NCBI RefSeq assembly: GCF_051851475.1
Contig: NZ_JBPUSJ010000006.1
Location: 248,001-312,000 of the forward strand
DNA: 64,000 nt
Source: Carboxylicivirga taeanensis
GTDB lineage: Bacteria > Bacteroidota > Bacteroidia > Bacteroidales > Marinilabiliaceae
Reading direction: 5' to 3'
A program made the translations under genes and the position numbers. The number at the start of each line of letters is the position of its first letter. Position 1 is the stretch's first letter. The notes below the pieces were generated by a model. The model was given only the letters and a program-made list of their open reading frames with translations. It was not told where the DNA came from and did no database searches. Shown here piece by piece: positions 1-9,248 of this stretch.

Positions 1-18
1 ACAGTAAAGATTATTTAT

Positions 19-2442
19 ATGTCTGTAAATGAAAGTGAACTTAGCTTTGCTGAGTTTAAAAAAGAAGTGATTACCGACTATAAAATTGCCTGCGTGAGTC
101 GCAATATGAGCCTTTTGGCCCGTAAAGAGGTGCTTGGAGGCAAGGCAAAATTCGGAATTTTTGGTGATGGCAAAGAAATCCCCCAGATTGCCATGGCCAA
201 ACAGTTTAGAAAAGGAGACTGGCGTTCGGGCTATTACCGCGACCAGACCTTTATTCTAGCTGCAGGCATGATAACACCCAAAGAGTTTTTTGCCCAGCTA
301 TACGGAGAAACCAACACTCAGCTGAATCCGGATAACGGAGGACGCTCCTTTAATAATCATTTTGGCACACGCCTGATTGATGAAAATGGTAACTGGAAAC
401 GCTTGACCGATATCAAGTGTACTTCATCTGATATTTCACCAACAGCGGGTCAAATGCCGCGTTTGGTTGGTTTGGCGATGGCCTCTAAATTATACCGTAA
501 TAATCCCGAGCTCAGGCAATTCGAGCAGTTTAGTATAAATGGAAACGAGGTGGCCTTTGGGACTATTGGTGATGCCAGTACGTCCGAAGGGCATTTTTTT
601 GAAACGCTAAATGCCGCCAGTGTTTTGCAAATTCCTATGGCGGTATCTGTTTGGGACGATGGCTATGGCATCTCCGTTCCTAAAAAGATGCAGACCACAA
701 AGGAGAGCATCAGTAAAGCTTTAAAAGGGTTCGAAAAAGGACCAAAGGATAAAACAGGCATGCTCATTTACACTGCTAAAGGATGGGATTATGCCGGATT
801 GTGTCAAATGTATGAAGAGGGCATACGGCGCTGCCGCGAAGAGCATGTGCCGGTATTGTTCCATGTCGAAGAATTGACGCAGCCCGTAGGCCATTCAACC
901 AGTGGTTCTCACGAACGCTATAAAACAGAAGAGCGATTGGAGTGGGAAAAAGAGCACGATGGCCTGCTGCAAATGCGTAAATGGATGCTTGAAATTAAGC
1001 TGGCTTCTGCTGAAGAGCTGGATGCGATAGAGGAAGAGGCTGTTGTTGAGGTGAAGGCTGCGCAAAAAGAGGCTTATAAGGACCTGATGGACGCCTTTAA
1101 GTCTGAACGTCAGGAGCTGCTGGACATTATAACCCGTAAAAACTGTGTTTGTAATGAAATAAAGCAGGAAAAGATTGATGGAATTGTGACTGAGCTAAAG
1201 TCCAGTATGTCACTCAACCGAAAAGGGATATTGAGTGCCGCCCGAAAGGTCTTACGTCATTATTGTTCAGCGTGTGAAAAGCCGAACAGCATGAAGGCAC
1301 AACTCAAAGAGTGGGTGCAAAAGTACTATGCTGAAGGGCAGGAGAATTATAGTAAATGGCTGTATTGTGAGGATGATAATTCGGCCCTGAAAGTCACACC
1401 GGTGGCCCCCGAATTTGAAGGTGATGCGTCAACTGTTCCCGGGCGAGAAATTTTACGGGATAATTTCGACTATATTTTTGCGAATAATCCCAAAGTAATC
1501 ACCTTCGGTGAAGATACCGGCTTTTTAGGTGGTGTTAATCAAACCCTGGAAGGGATGCAGGCCAAGTATGGCGAATTGCGTGTTCGTGACACCGGGATTC
1601 GCGAAACCACCATCCTTGGGAAAGGGATCGGTATGGCCCTGCGTGGACTAAGACCCATTGCCGAAATTCAATACTTCGATTACTTGTTGTATGCATTGCA
1701 AACCATGAGTGATGACCTGGCAACTACGCGTTATCGGACTAAAAATGGACAAAAAGCACCGCTGATTGTTCGTACGCGAGGGCACCGTCTGGAAGGCATC
1801 TGGCACAGTGGCTCTCCATTAAGTATGGTCATTAACTCCATCCGTGGGGTGTATGTCTGTGTTCCCCGGGATATGACGAGGGCTGCAGGCTTCTATAACA
1901 CCTTGCTGGCGGCTGATGATCCAGCCCTGGTGATTGAACCCTTAAATGGCTATCGCCTGCGCGAAAAGCGCCCCTCTAACATTGGGGAGTTTAAAATACC
2001 TTTGGGGGTTCCTGAAATCATTCAGGAGGGAACGGATGTGACTTTGGTGACCTATGGTTCGTGTGTGCGAATAGCGCAGGATGCCGTTAATCAGTTGGCC
2101 GAGATTGGTGTGTCGGTGGAGCTGATTGACGTACAGACGCTTTTACCTTTTGATATCAATAAAATCATCTTCGAATCAGTTAAAAAAACCAATCGGGTAG
2201 TATTCTTCGACGAAGATGTGCCGGGTGGAGCAACGGCTTATATGCTTCACAAAGTGGTTGAAGAGCATGGTGCTTTCTACCATTTGGATGCATCACCAAA
2301 AACGGTGACAGCTAAAGATCACCGTCCGGCTTATGGTACCGATGGTGATTACTTCAGTAATCCCAATGCCGAAGACGTATACGAAACAATATATGCTTTA
2401 ATGGCAGAATTTGATCCTAAACGGTTTCCTGCCATCTATTAA
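19..2442 (+). CDS. Fused alpha/beta E1 subunit of a 2-oxoacid dehydrogenase (branched-chain type)
   Basis: This 807-residue protein is a thiamine-diphosphate-dependent E1 component that decarboxylates a 2-oxoacid and hands the acyl group to the lipoyl domain of an E2 partner, not seen here. The N-terminal half is the alpha subunit: the cofactor motif begins GDASTSEGHFFETLN near residue 184 and ends with DDGYGIS. The second half, from about residue 475, is a beta subunit (VITFGED, RDTGIRE, QYFDY, HSGSP). Natural fusion of the halves is familiar in Bacteroidota, where it is usually called 2-oxoisovalerate dehydrogenase. Substrate is inferred from family habit; pyruvate is the main alternative. 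It stands alone, followed directly by a bidirectional terminator. Confidence 0.9.
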   Translation: MSVNESELSFAEFKKEVITDYKIACVSRNMSLLARKEVLGGKAKFGIFGDGKEIPQIAMAKQFRKGDWRSGYYRDQTFILAAGMITPKEFFAQLYGETNTQLNPDNGGRSFNNHFGTRLIDENGNWKRLTDIKCTSSDISPTAGQMPRLVGLAMASKLYRNNPELRQFEQFSINGNEVAFGTIGDASTSEGHFFETLNAASVLQIPMAVSVWDDGYGISVPKKMQTTKESISKALKGFEKGPKDKTGMLIYTAKGWDYAGLCQMYEEGIRRCREEHVPVLFHVEELTQPVGHSTSGSHERYKTEERLEWEKEHDGLLQMRKWMLEIKLASAEELDAIEEEAVVEVKAAQKEAYKDLMDAFKSERQELLDIITRKNCVCNEIKQEKIDGIVTELKSSMSLNRKGILSAARKVLRHYCSACEKPNSMKAQLKEWVQKYYAEGQENYSKWLYCEDDNSALKVTPVAPEFEGDASTVPGREILRDNFDYIFANNPKVITFGEDTGFLGGVNQTLEGMQAKYGELRVRDTGIRETTILGKGIGMALRGLRPIAEIQYFDYLLYALQTMSDDLATTRYRTKNGQKAPLIVRTRGHRLEGIWHSGSPLSMVINSIRGVYVCVPRDMTRAAGFYNTLLAADDPALVIEPLNGYRLREKRPSNIGEFKIPLGVPEIIQEGTDVTLVTYGSCVRIAQDAVNQLAEIGVSVELIDVQTLLPFDINKIIFESVKKTNRVVFFDEDVPGGATAYMLHKVVEEHGAFYHLDASPKTVTAKDHRPAYGTDGDYFSNPNAEDVYETIYALMAEFDPKRFPAIY

Positions 2443-2444
2443 AC

Positions 2445-2479
2445 AAAAAAGCTGTCAGTGTAATACTGACAGCTTTTTT
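2445..2479. terminator. Bidirectional rho-independent terminator
   Basis: The arms AGCTGTCAGT and ACTGACAGCT form a perfect stem, flanked by A-runs on the left and T-runs on the right. It therefore works on both strands, ending the E1 gene from the left and the NhaC-type gene from the right. Confidence 0.9.
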
Positions 2480-2486
2480 GTTTGTT

Positions 2487-4406
2487 CTATACCCGTCTGC
2501 CCTTAAAGCGAATAAATGCATAAAGTATACCTGCAGCAATCAGGTAGGATATTATAATTGGGAAGCCAAATGCCGATGGTAAGGTTCCTGCCAGCAATGC
2601 CACGCCACCTACGAGCAAAGCGTACGGCATTTGTGTGCGAACGTGGTGAATGTGGTTACACGAACAAGCCAGAGAGCTAAGAATGGTGGTATCGGATATT
2701 GGCGAGCAATGATCACCCAAAACAGCCCCGGCTAATACCGTTGAAACGGCATTGTAAAAAAGTGGTAGTATGTCTTCTGTATTCATGCCTGACTCCAGGC
2801 CTATCTTCCAAATAGCCGGTAGTACCAGCGGGTAAATTATCGCCATTGTTCCCCAGCTCGAACCAGTGCTGAATGCGATAATGGCTGAGAAAACAAACGT
2901 CAAGGCAGGTATAAACTGCGGACTTATATTGATGTTTGTTAAAAGGCCTGTAATAAACTCTGCAGTATGTAAATGCTCAGTTAATAGGGCCAGTGACCAG
3001 GCTAGTGAAAGTATTAATATGGCATGAAACATAGTTTTAAAGCCATTGATAAGTCCGTCAATACTTTCTTTTAAATTGAGAATGCGCTGTGATGTCGTTA
3101 AAAGTAATGCGGCAAACACACCTGCCAGCGAGGACCATATCAGAGCATTAAAAACATCGGCATCACCAATGGTTGTTGACAGTTTGCTGGTGAAATTTAT
3201 GTTTTGGTTGCCCCATACTTCCGGATTCCAGCCTGTGTAAATTAAGCCCGCGATAGTTCCTAACACCACAATGAGTACAGGGATAACAGCGTTAAACCAT
3301 CTTGGAGTTACATCATCCGCCATTTCCAGTTCCTTCATAATTTGAGGCGAGCGCTTTTTCTTATCTGTTATCTCAATCTCTGAAAGTTTGGCTTGTTTTT
3401 CGGCTTTGTACATTGGCCCAAAGTCGCGTTTTTGCCATATTAGCATTGGCACAAACAACAAGGTTAGCAAGGGGTAGAACGAGTACCTTAACGATTCAAG
3501 AAATACCGAATAGGCTGAAGCCTCCAGCCCAATTTCGGCAATACCTTGCTGGATGTAGCTGAGCTCAGCACCAATCCAGGTGGTGATAAAAGCAATGGCA
3601 GCAATGGGCGCCGAAGTGGAATCGACCAGGTAGGCCAGCTTTTCGCGCGATATTTTAAGTTTATCGGTTATCGGCCTCATGGTGTTGCCTACTACCAGGG
3701 TATTGGCGTAGTCATCAAAGAAAATAAGCAGCCCCATCAGGTAGGTAATTAACTGGCCGGAACGGCGGTTATTCGCATATCTCGAAAGAATATTCACCAC
3801 ACCCTTCATGCCTCCGTTGAGCGAAATGAGCGTGACCATGCCTCCAATGAGCATGCTGAAAATAATGATGGAAAGGTGTTCCTGACTCAGCAGCGCATGC
3901 ATCAGGTAGGTATCGATAATGGCAAAGGCACCTTTGAATATGGCTGCGAAAAACCCAACACCGGCATATTTATAAATTACAGATGTTCCTATAAGGAGTC
4001 CGATAAACAGCGAAGAAAATACCTCCTTAGTGATAAGTGCCATCAGAATGGCAATTAAAGGGGGCAGAATGGATAACCAAAGAGGAATCGGGTTAACAGG
4101 CCTCTTTTCACTGTGGCTCCCCTGTATGAGTTGAACCTCGGTGGCTTGGTCGAATGTGTACTCACAATACAACCCTTCATCATCGCTCTGAATTACTTGC
4201 TGAACACCGTCAATGATTACAACAGGTTCAATAACTTGTTCGGCTGGTTCTTGCTGAATCCGTATGGTTGCTGATACGTGCTTCATAACAGCGGGAGGCA
4301 ATTGCAGGTGCGTGGTTTGCTCACCGGCTGCCTGTATAGAGGTTAACGGAAATAAAAGGCAAAGGGTACTGATTAATAATTGCTTGATAAATGGCTTCAA
4401 CGGCAT
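2487..4406 (-). CDS. NhaC-family Na+/H+ antiporter with an N-terminal exported domain
   Basis: This 639-residue inner-membrane antiporter exchanges cytoplasmic sodium for protons. The family signature GAVLGDHCSPISDTTILSS lies in the C-terminal half, amid about a dozen hydrophobic helices. Unlike a classical NhaC of about 460-500 residues, it begins with a signal peptide (residues 1-26, ending IQAAG) and about 80 residues of beta-rich sequence (TTHLQLPPAVMKH, VVIIDGVQQ) before the first transmembrane helix at PLWLSILPPLIAILMAL. The extension should lie in the periplasm. Convergent with the E1 gene and monocistronic by context. Assignment to the superfamily is firm; the ion transported is inferred from the family. 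Confidence 0.85.
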   Translation of the reverse strand: MPLKPFIKQLLISTLCLLFPLTSIQAAGEQTTHLQLPPAVMKHVSATIRIQQEPAEQVIEPVVIIDGVQQVIQSDDEGLYCEYTFDQATEVQLIQGSHSEKRPVNPIPLWLSILPPLIAILMALITKEVFSSLFIGLLIGTSVIYKYAGVGFFAAIFKGAFAIIDTYLMHALLSQEHLSIIIFSMLIGGMVTLISLNGGMKGVVNILSRYANNRRSGQLITYLMGLLIFFDDYANTLVVGNTMRPITDKLKISREKLAYLVDSTSAPIAAIAFITTWIGAELSYIQQGIAEIGLEASAYSVFLESLRYSFYPLLTLLFVPMLIWQKRDFGPMYKAEKQAKLSEIEITDKKKRSPQIMKELEMADDVTPRWFNAVIPVLIVVLGTIAGLIYTGWNPEVWGNQNINFTSKLSTTIGDADVFNALIWSSLAGVFAALLLTTSQRILNLKESIDGLINGFKTMFHAILILSLAWSLALLTEHLHTAEFITGLLTNINISPQFIPALTFVFSAIIAFSTGSSWGTMAIIYPLVLPAIWKIGLESGMNTEDILPLFYNAVSTVLAGAVLGDHCSPISDTTILSSLACSCNHIHHVRTQMPYALLVGGVALLAGTLPSAFGFPIIISYLIAAGILYAFIRFKGRRV

Positions 4407-4703
4407 ATTACTTGATTTTACTAATGTATAAGATTAACACGCTCTAGATAGGGTTACGTTGATGTCAAAAACTTAGCTTAATCGGCTGCAAAAATACATT
4501 TAAATGCTTGTAATCTCTTAATATATGTATTAAATTGATGTCAAAGGCTAGTAAATTAAGCTGTTAGCCAGACCAGGATGGCTGTATATGCCGCATTATA
4601 ATTGAGATTTGTCCCAATCTAACCAGAGTGTTAAAATTTAAAATAGTACATTTAAAGAGCTGCTTTCAAGATGTTGTAATTTGTGATCAGCTGCATTGGG
4701 AGA
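4407..4703. other. Divergent intergenic region between nhaC-type gene and yqgE
   Basis: AT-rich, no ORF worth calling. CAAAAATA at 4489-4496 reads TATTTTTG on the minus strand, matching the Bacteroidota -7 consensus TAnnTTTG, about 80 bases upstream of the antiporter start. I see no good -33 TTTG at the expected distance, so this is a candidate promoter only. No RNA gene or strong hairpin recognised. Confidence 0.4.
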
Positions 4704-5318
4704 ATGAAAAAAGTAATTGTAAAGATGAAAAGTTTGGATTTTGACATATTTAGAGGACAGAAGCCGGGACTTAAACCAGCTAAAGGACGAATACTCATTG
4801 CTGAACCTTTTTTACAGGGGCCATATTTTAACCGGTCCATAGTGTTTTTAACAGAGCATGGTGATGATGGTGCAGTTGGTTTTGTGCTAAATAAGTCATC
4901 TGATTTATATCCTGATGAGGTGATTGAGGACTTGTTTAACTTTAAAGGAGAGCTGTATGTTGGGGGCCCCGTATCGGCCAATACACTTTATTTTATCCAT
5001 ACCTTGGGAGATAAAGTGCCCGATGCTGTTCAGATTACCGATTCGCTGTATTGGGGAGGTGACTTTGAGGTCATCAAAAATTTGGTGAATACCGGATTGG
5101 CCGATCACACTCAAGTGAAGTTTTTTGCCGGATACTCGGGGTGGGCACCCGGACAGCTGGAAGGTGAGATTGATGAAAACTCATGGATAGTGGCAGATGT
5201 AGATGCCGATATGATTATGGATGAGGATGTGGATCACATCTGGAAGCAGGCCATGGAAAGTTTAGGAACCGTTTTTAAAGCCTGGACTAACTTCCCGGAA
5301 AATCCCGCATATAATTAG
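4704..5318 (+). CDS. YqgE/AlgH family protein (UPF0301)
   Basis: About 204 residues of the YqgE/AlgH family, a conserved bacterial protein of unknown molecular function. Recognisable blocks are GRILIAEPFLQGPYFNRSIVF near the N terminus, GAVGFVLNKSS, LYVGGPVS and, later, FAGYSGWAPGQLEGEI, which is the family hallmark. The ATG at 4704 is preceded by GGGAG. A second ATG at 4725 (MKSLDFDIF) is an equally reasonable start, while the upstream GTG at 4683 looks unlikely. Its 3' end overlaps the convergent aminotransferase gene by 32 bases. Confidence 0.85.
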   Translation: MKKVIVKMKSLDFDIFRGQKPGLKPAKGRILIAEPFLQGPYFNRSIVFLTEHGDDGAVGFVLNKSSDLYPDEVIEDLFNFKGELYVGGPVSANTLYFIHTLGDKVPDAVQITDSLYWGGDFEVIKNLVNTGLADHTQVKFFAGYSGWAPGQLEGEIDENSWIVADVDADMIMDEDVDHIWKQAMESLGTVFKAWTNFPENPAYN

Positions 5319-6153
5319 ATACCTTCTGATTGAGGAGATGGTTAAGTTCTTTCGTTAATTTACAATAGTACCGCTTGTCGTTTAGCCCAACCACCCATTG
5401 TATGCCTTGAACGGCATTGCTTAAAAATATTTCATCAGCAGATAAAAGCGTGTTCAAATCGGTGCCGCTTACTTCCTGCAGGGGCCAATGGTTTTCTCTT
5501 AACAAACGGATTATTTGTTTGCGCATTACCCCATCAACACAACCAGAGGAGCGCAGAGGGGTGAAAAATGTTTCGTTTTTTATCCAGAACAGGTTCGATG
5601 CAAGCCCTTCAATAATTTGGTTTTTCTCATTCATTATGAGCACATCATCCTTTCCTTGCTGACTTTTAAATAATCCGGCAAGAACAAACAATAAGGCATT
5701 GGCTGTTTTATAATGACAAAAGCTGGTGAGTGGTTTTTTTTCTTCATCAAATACATCAACCAAAAGGCCCTTGGCATTTAGTTCGTAGTGATGGGTGGTT
5801 AAAGGAGCCACTTCTATCAGGTAATTGATTTTGTTGCTGAGGGGGGTGTATAAACCGCCATCTTCTCGAAACACTGTTAAGCGGGTTCGCACATCCCCAA
5901 AGAGACGGTTCTTTTGAATTAAACTGCTTATTTGTTCCTCTACTACCCGGGCCGGAGGAAGACTTTTTATATCCATTTTCAGCAGGCTCATTCCGTTGAT
6001 GAGACGCTGGTAATGATCAGAGAACCAGGCGGGCCGCTGATGCATGCAGCGAATGGTCTCGAACAGGGCATCACCGTACCTGAATGCTCGGTTGCTAATA
6101 CTCAGCGATGCCCTGGTATCTAATTGTTTAATGCCATTTAAAATAATGTACAT
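5287..6153 (-). CDS. Aminotransferase class IV (BCAT / aminodeoxychorismate lyase-like)
   Basis: A 288-residue PLP enzyme of fold type IV. The N terminus has the typical FRYGDALFETIR, the internal-aldimine lysine is K149 in HYKTANALLF, and EGLASNLFW is the following cofactor-phosphate loop. These features are shared by branched-chain aminotransferases, D-amino acid aminotransferases and 4-amino-4-deoxychorismate lyase (PabC). The length favours a PabC-like or D-amino-acid-type member, but substrate cannot be set from sequence. It is the last gene of a leftward operon, 11 bases after gmhB, and overlaps yqgE tail to tail. Confidence 0.8.
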   Translation of the reverse strand: MYIILNGIKQLDTRASLSISNRAFRYGDALFETIRCMHQRPAWFSDHYQRLINGMSLLKMDIKSLPPARVVEEQISSLIQKNRLFGDVRTRLTVFREDGGLYTPLSNKINYLIEVAPLTTHHYELNAKGLLVDVFDEEKKPLTSFCHYKTANALLFVLAGLFKSQQGKDDVLIMNEKNQIIEGLASNLFWIKNETFFTPLRSSGCVDGVMRKQIIRLLRENHWPLQEVSGTDLNTLLSADEIFLSNAVQGIQWVVGLNDKRYYCKLTKELNHLLNQKVSNYMRDFPGS

Positions 6154-6164
6154 GAACGCTTATT

Positions 6165-6662
6165 TCACTGTTGGATGATGGTTTCACAAACAGGAATAAT
6201 CGACGTGTTTTTGTCAATTTTAAAGCATTGTTTCAACCCTGCTGTTTCACCTGCTGCGATGTCTCGTTCCGAATCGCCAATTAAAAAGGACTGTTTAGGG
6301 TCGATGTGATGCTCTTCAATGGCCTGAAAAATCATTCCGGCTTTTGGCTTGCGGCATTCGCAGGGCGCTACGCTATCGTGGTGCGGGCAATAATAGATAT
6401 CAGTAATGCGAATGTTATTGTCGAACATTTCCTGAAGGAAATGGCCATGGATAATTTCCACATCATCTTCGGTATACTCTCCTTTGGCAATGCCTCCCTG
6501 ATTGGTAATGACAATCATTTTATAGCCGGCAGCCTGGAGCATTTTTAAGCCTTCAATGATGCCTTTGTTTAGTTTAAAATCTTTGACTTTATAAATGTAG
6601 TAATGGCCTTCATCGTTATTAATAACACCATCTCTATCAATAAAAACTGCTTTTTGACTCAT
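6165..6662 (-). CDS. gmhB: D-glycero-manno-heptose-1,7-bisphosphate 7-phosphatase (GmhB-like, HAD)
   Basis: A 165-residue HAD phosphatase. Motif I is DRDGVIN with nucleophile D9 and acid D11, ITNQGGIAKG is motif II, and IGDSERDI is the late metal-binding motif. The insert YYCPHHDSVAPCECRKP supplies Cys-His-Cys-Cys zinc ligands typical of GmhB. The enzyme removes the C7 phosphate in ADP-heptose synthesis for lipopolysaccharide core, although some relatives act on histidinol phosphate. It begins 2 bases after the rhomboid gene, so the two are co-transcribed. Confidence 0.85.
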   Translation of the reverse strand: MSQKAVFIDRDGVINNDEGHYYIYKVKDFKLNKGIIEGLKMLQAAGYKMIVITNQGGIAKGEYTEDDVEIIHGHFLQEMFDNNIRITDIYYCPHHDSVAPCECRKPKAGMIFQAIEEHHIDPKQSFLIGDSERDIAAGETAGLKQCFKIDKNTSIIPVCETIIQQ

Positions 6663-6664
6663 GC

Positions 6665-7276
6665 TTAAAAAATAGCTAATAATTCGTTAAAGAAATGTCC
6701 CAGCAATGAGGGATTCAATAGTATCGGAAATACAAAACCATAAACGGCACCCCAAAAGTGGGCGTCATGGCCTATATTATCAACGTTACGTTTTGACATA
6801 ATTCTGGAATAGACCAGGTAGCCTATACCAAGCACAATGCCGGGAATGGGAATAAAATATAAATAGATAATCCTGAACGGATCGTATAATATACTGGCAA
6901 ATACAACTGCTGAAACGGCGCCGGAAGCACCAATGGCATTGTAGTTATAATTATTTTTTTCTTTGAAGTACGAAAAGGTGCTTGATGCCACTATAGCTGA
7001 AAAGAAGAAAACCAAAAATACAATGCTGCTGTTTCCCGGTAAGCTACGCATAAAATAGTAGATCACCGCCTTGCTAAACGACCACAACACAAACATGTTG
7101 ATTGCTAAATGCACCCAGTCTGCATGAAAGAAACCGTGGCTAATCCAACGGATATACTCTTTACGGTTTTTTATTTGCCAGGCGTTAAACTGGTATTTAT
7201 AGATTAGCTCGGGCCGGCTAAAGCCCGCTATGCTGATTAAACTGATAACGATAATAATAATAACTCCAATATTCAT
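6665..7276 (-). CDS. Rhomboid-family intramembrane serine protease
   Basis: A 203-residue polytopic membrane protein with about six hydrophobic helices. The catalytic serine is S118 in GASGA and its partner histidine is H173 in HDAHFWGAVYG. The HxxxN-type block GFFHADWVHLAINMF, which lines the active site, is also present. Rhomboids cleave transmembrane helices of substrate proteins; the substrate here is unknown. It sits in the amn-holA-rhomboid-gmhB-aminotransferase operon, 38 bases after holA. Confidence 0.88.
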   Translation of the reverse strand: MNIGVIIIIVISLISIAGFSRPELIYKYQFNAWQIKNRKEYIRWISHGFFHADWVHLAINMFVLWSFSKAVIYYFMRSLPGNSSIVFLVFFFSAIVASSTFSYFKEKNNYNYNAIGASGAVSAVVFASILYDPFRIIYLYFIPIPGIVLGIGYLVYSRIMSKRNVDNIGHDAHFWGAVYGFVFPILLNPSLLGHFFNELLAIF

Positions 7277-7314
7277 ATGTAACTCTTTAATAAAGCCAAC
7301 ATTGTGCTGGACGA

Positions 7315-8316
7315 TTAGTTCATGATTTTAAAAATCAGCTCTTTTAAAAGTTCACCCGACTCGGTGGTGGCACTTCCAAAGCCTTTTGATTTCATGTCGT
7401 ATTCACGAATAAGACTAATTATTTGAACAACCTTTCGTGCCGGATAATGACGGGCACCCGTGGTGTAATCAGCCACAAAAAAAGGATTGATTTTTAAAGC
7501 CGAAGCTACGGCATTTTTTGACTTGTCGGGCAGGTAATAGTAGGCTAATAGTTTTTGAAAGTACCCAAAAAGGGTAACGGTGGTCATTTGAATTGGATAG
7601 GCCTTCGGATTTTTGCCAAAAGCCAATATAATTTTATTGGCTTTGGCAATGTCCTTATTTAAAACAGCTTTTTGAAGTTCAAAATTGTTGTAATCTTTGC
7701 TGACACCGATGTTTTTTTCGATGTGCGCTGAATTGATCTGTTGCACCGAGGCGCCAATAGCCAGCTCCAGCTTATCCAGCTCGTGTGCAATCTTGGATAG
7801 GTCACTGCCTAGAAACTCGGTTAATAAGGCAGAGGCTTTTGGCTCAATGGATTTTCCTTTAGACTGGAGGTAAGTGCTGATCCACTGCGGAACTTGATTG
7901 TCGTATAGCTTTTTCGACTCAAAGAGGAGCCCGTTTTTAGCTACACTCTTATAAAATTTTTTGCGCTTATCCAGTGTTTTATAGCGATAGTTAATTACCA
8001 GAATTGTTGACTTGAGCGGGTTGTTGGCATATACTTCCAAATCTTCAATCTTGGGTATGTTTTGAGCTTCTTTGACAATAATCACCTGGTATTGCGACAT
8101 CATGGGAAAACGACGGGCAGCGTGGATAATTTCTGTCGTATCCACATCCTTGCCATACATCACTGTTTGATTGAAGCCTTTTTCCTCATCTGTCAATACA
8201 GTATTGGCAATGTAGTTAGTTATTTGATCAATAAAATAGCCTTCATCCCCCATTAAAAAATAGATAGGACGATAGGTTTTTTGTTTCAGCTCTTGTATTA
8301 TTTGCTCAAAAGTCAT
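7315..8316 (-). CDS. holA: DNA polymerase III delta subunit
   Basis: A 333-residue delta subunit, the clamp-loader arm that opens the sliding clamp. The N-terminal block IYFLMGDEGYFIDQITNYI is the degenerate nucleotide-binding region of delta, which does not bind ATP. The middle RRFPMMSQYQVIIVKEAQ and C-terminal helical collar complete the family pattern at normal length. It follows amn by 12 bases and precedes the rhomboid gene, so it is probably translated from a polycistronic message. Confidence 0.9.
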   Translation of the reverse strand: MTFEQIIQELKQKTYRPIYFLMGDEGYFIDQITNYIANTVLTDEEKGFNQTVMYGKDVDTTEIIHAARRFPMMSQYQVIIVKEAQNIPKIEDLEVYANNPLKSTILVINYRYKTLDKRKKFYKSVAKNGLLFESKKLYDNQVPQWISTYLQSKGKSIEPKASALLTEFLGSDLSKIAHELDKLELAIGASVQQINSAHIEKNIGVSKDYNNFELQKAVLNKDIAKANKIILAFGKNPKAYPIQMTTVTLFGYFQKLLAYYYLPDKSKNAVASALKINPFFVADYTTGARHYPARKVVQIISLIREYDMKSKGFGSATTESGELLKELIFKIMN

Positions 8317-8328
8317 TTAACTTCTTTG

Positions 8329-9105
8329 TTAACTATCAAACTTCAGGTGCTTCACCGATTTTCCATTATTCATGATGGTTGACAAGGCTTTAACACCTAA
8401 TCGGATATGTCTTTCCACATAGGTTTCGGTCACCACCTTATCGCTTTCAGAGGTTTTTACCCCGGTTGAAATCATCGGTTGATCGGATACCAGCAGCAGG
8501 GCGCCTGTTGGAATATGGTTATAGAAACCGACTGTAAAAATAGTCGCTGTTTCCATATCAATGGCCATCGCGCGGGTTTTTTCCAGGTATTTTTTAAAGC
8601 GCTCATCATATTCCCATACCCTTTTGTTGGTTGTAAATACGGTTCCGGTATAGTAGTCGAGCTCATTATCCCTAATAGCACTGGATACAGCTCTTTGAAG
8701 ACTAAAGGCTGGCAGGGCCGGAATTTCAGGCGGCAGGTAATCATCAGAGGTTCCGTCGCTGCGGATAGCTGCAATGGGTAAAACAAGGTCGCCCAGTTGA
8801 TTCTTCTTTTTCAGACCGCCGCATTTCCCCAAAAACAGGACAGCTTTGGGGGCTACGGCACTTAGTAAGTCCATCATGGTGGCAGCATTAGGACTCCCCA
8901 TACCGAAGTTAATAATGGTAATGCCATTGGCGCTGCAGTTAGGCATGTTGCCGTTGCGCCCAACAATTGGAGCATTGTACCATTCAGAAAATAACTCAAC
9001 GTAATGATTGAAATTAGTGAGTAGAATATATGGCGTAAACTCTTCCAGCTTTCTGCCGGTGTAGCGTGGCAGCCAATTATCTACAATCTCTTTTTTAGTT
9101 TTCAT
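8329..9105 (-). CDS. amn: AMP nucleosidase (short Bacteroidota form)
   Basis: A 258-residue enzyme of the purine phosphorylase-like superfamily that cleaves AMP to adenine and ribose 5-phosphate. Visible motifs are TIINFGMGSPNAATMMDLL and VLFLGKCGG for phosphoribosyl binding, and AIDMETATIF, the MET-containing active-site segment. Proteobacterial Amn is nearly twice as long because of an extra regulatory domain; this short form is normal in Bacteroidota. It is the first gene of the leftward operon and shares a divergent promoter region with the HsdR_N-domain gene. Confidence 0.88.
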   Translation of the reverse strand: MKTKKEIVDNWLPRYTGRKLEEFTPYILLTNFNHYVELFSEWYNAPIVGRNGNMPNCSANGITIINFGMGSPNAATMMDLLSAVAPKAVLFLGKCGGLKKKNQLGDLVLPIAAIRSDGTSDDYLPPEIPALPAFSLQRAVSSAIRDNELDYYTGTVFTTNKRVWEYDERFKKYLEKTRAMAIDMETATIFTVGFYNHIPTGALLLVSDQPMISTGVKTSESDKVVTETYVERHIRLGVKALSTIMNNGKSVKHLKFDS

Positions 9106-9106
9106 G

Positions 9107-9188
9107 AGAATAAAATTTTAAGGTTAAGTGCGGTAGCGGTGTCGCCTGGCACGATGGGAATAAAGTGCGAATAGCAGAATTTTATTCT
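9107..9188. repeat. 11-bp inverted repeat in the amn / HsdR_N divergent promoter
   Basis: AGAATAAAATT at 9107-9117 and its exact reverse complement AATTTTATTCT at 9178-9188 flank 60 bases between the two start codons. The left copy almost touches the amn start. It could be a paired operator or chance in AT-rich DNA. Confidence 0.4.
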
Positions 9189-9248
9189 TCACGCTAAGGT
9201 AACTTTTTCTGATGAAATTGATTTATTTTGTTGAAAAAATAGGGATTC

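Noticed and set aside
19..2442. The fused E1 alpha/beta dehydrogenase as a new gene fusion
   Set aside because: Single-chain E1 of this layout is well known in Bacteroidota.
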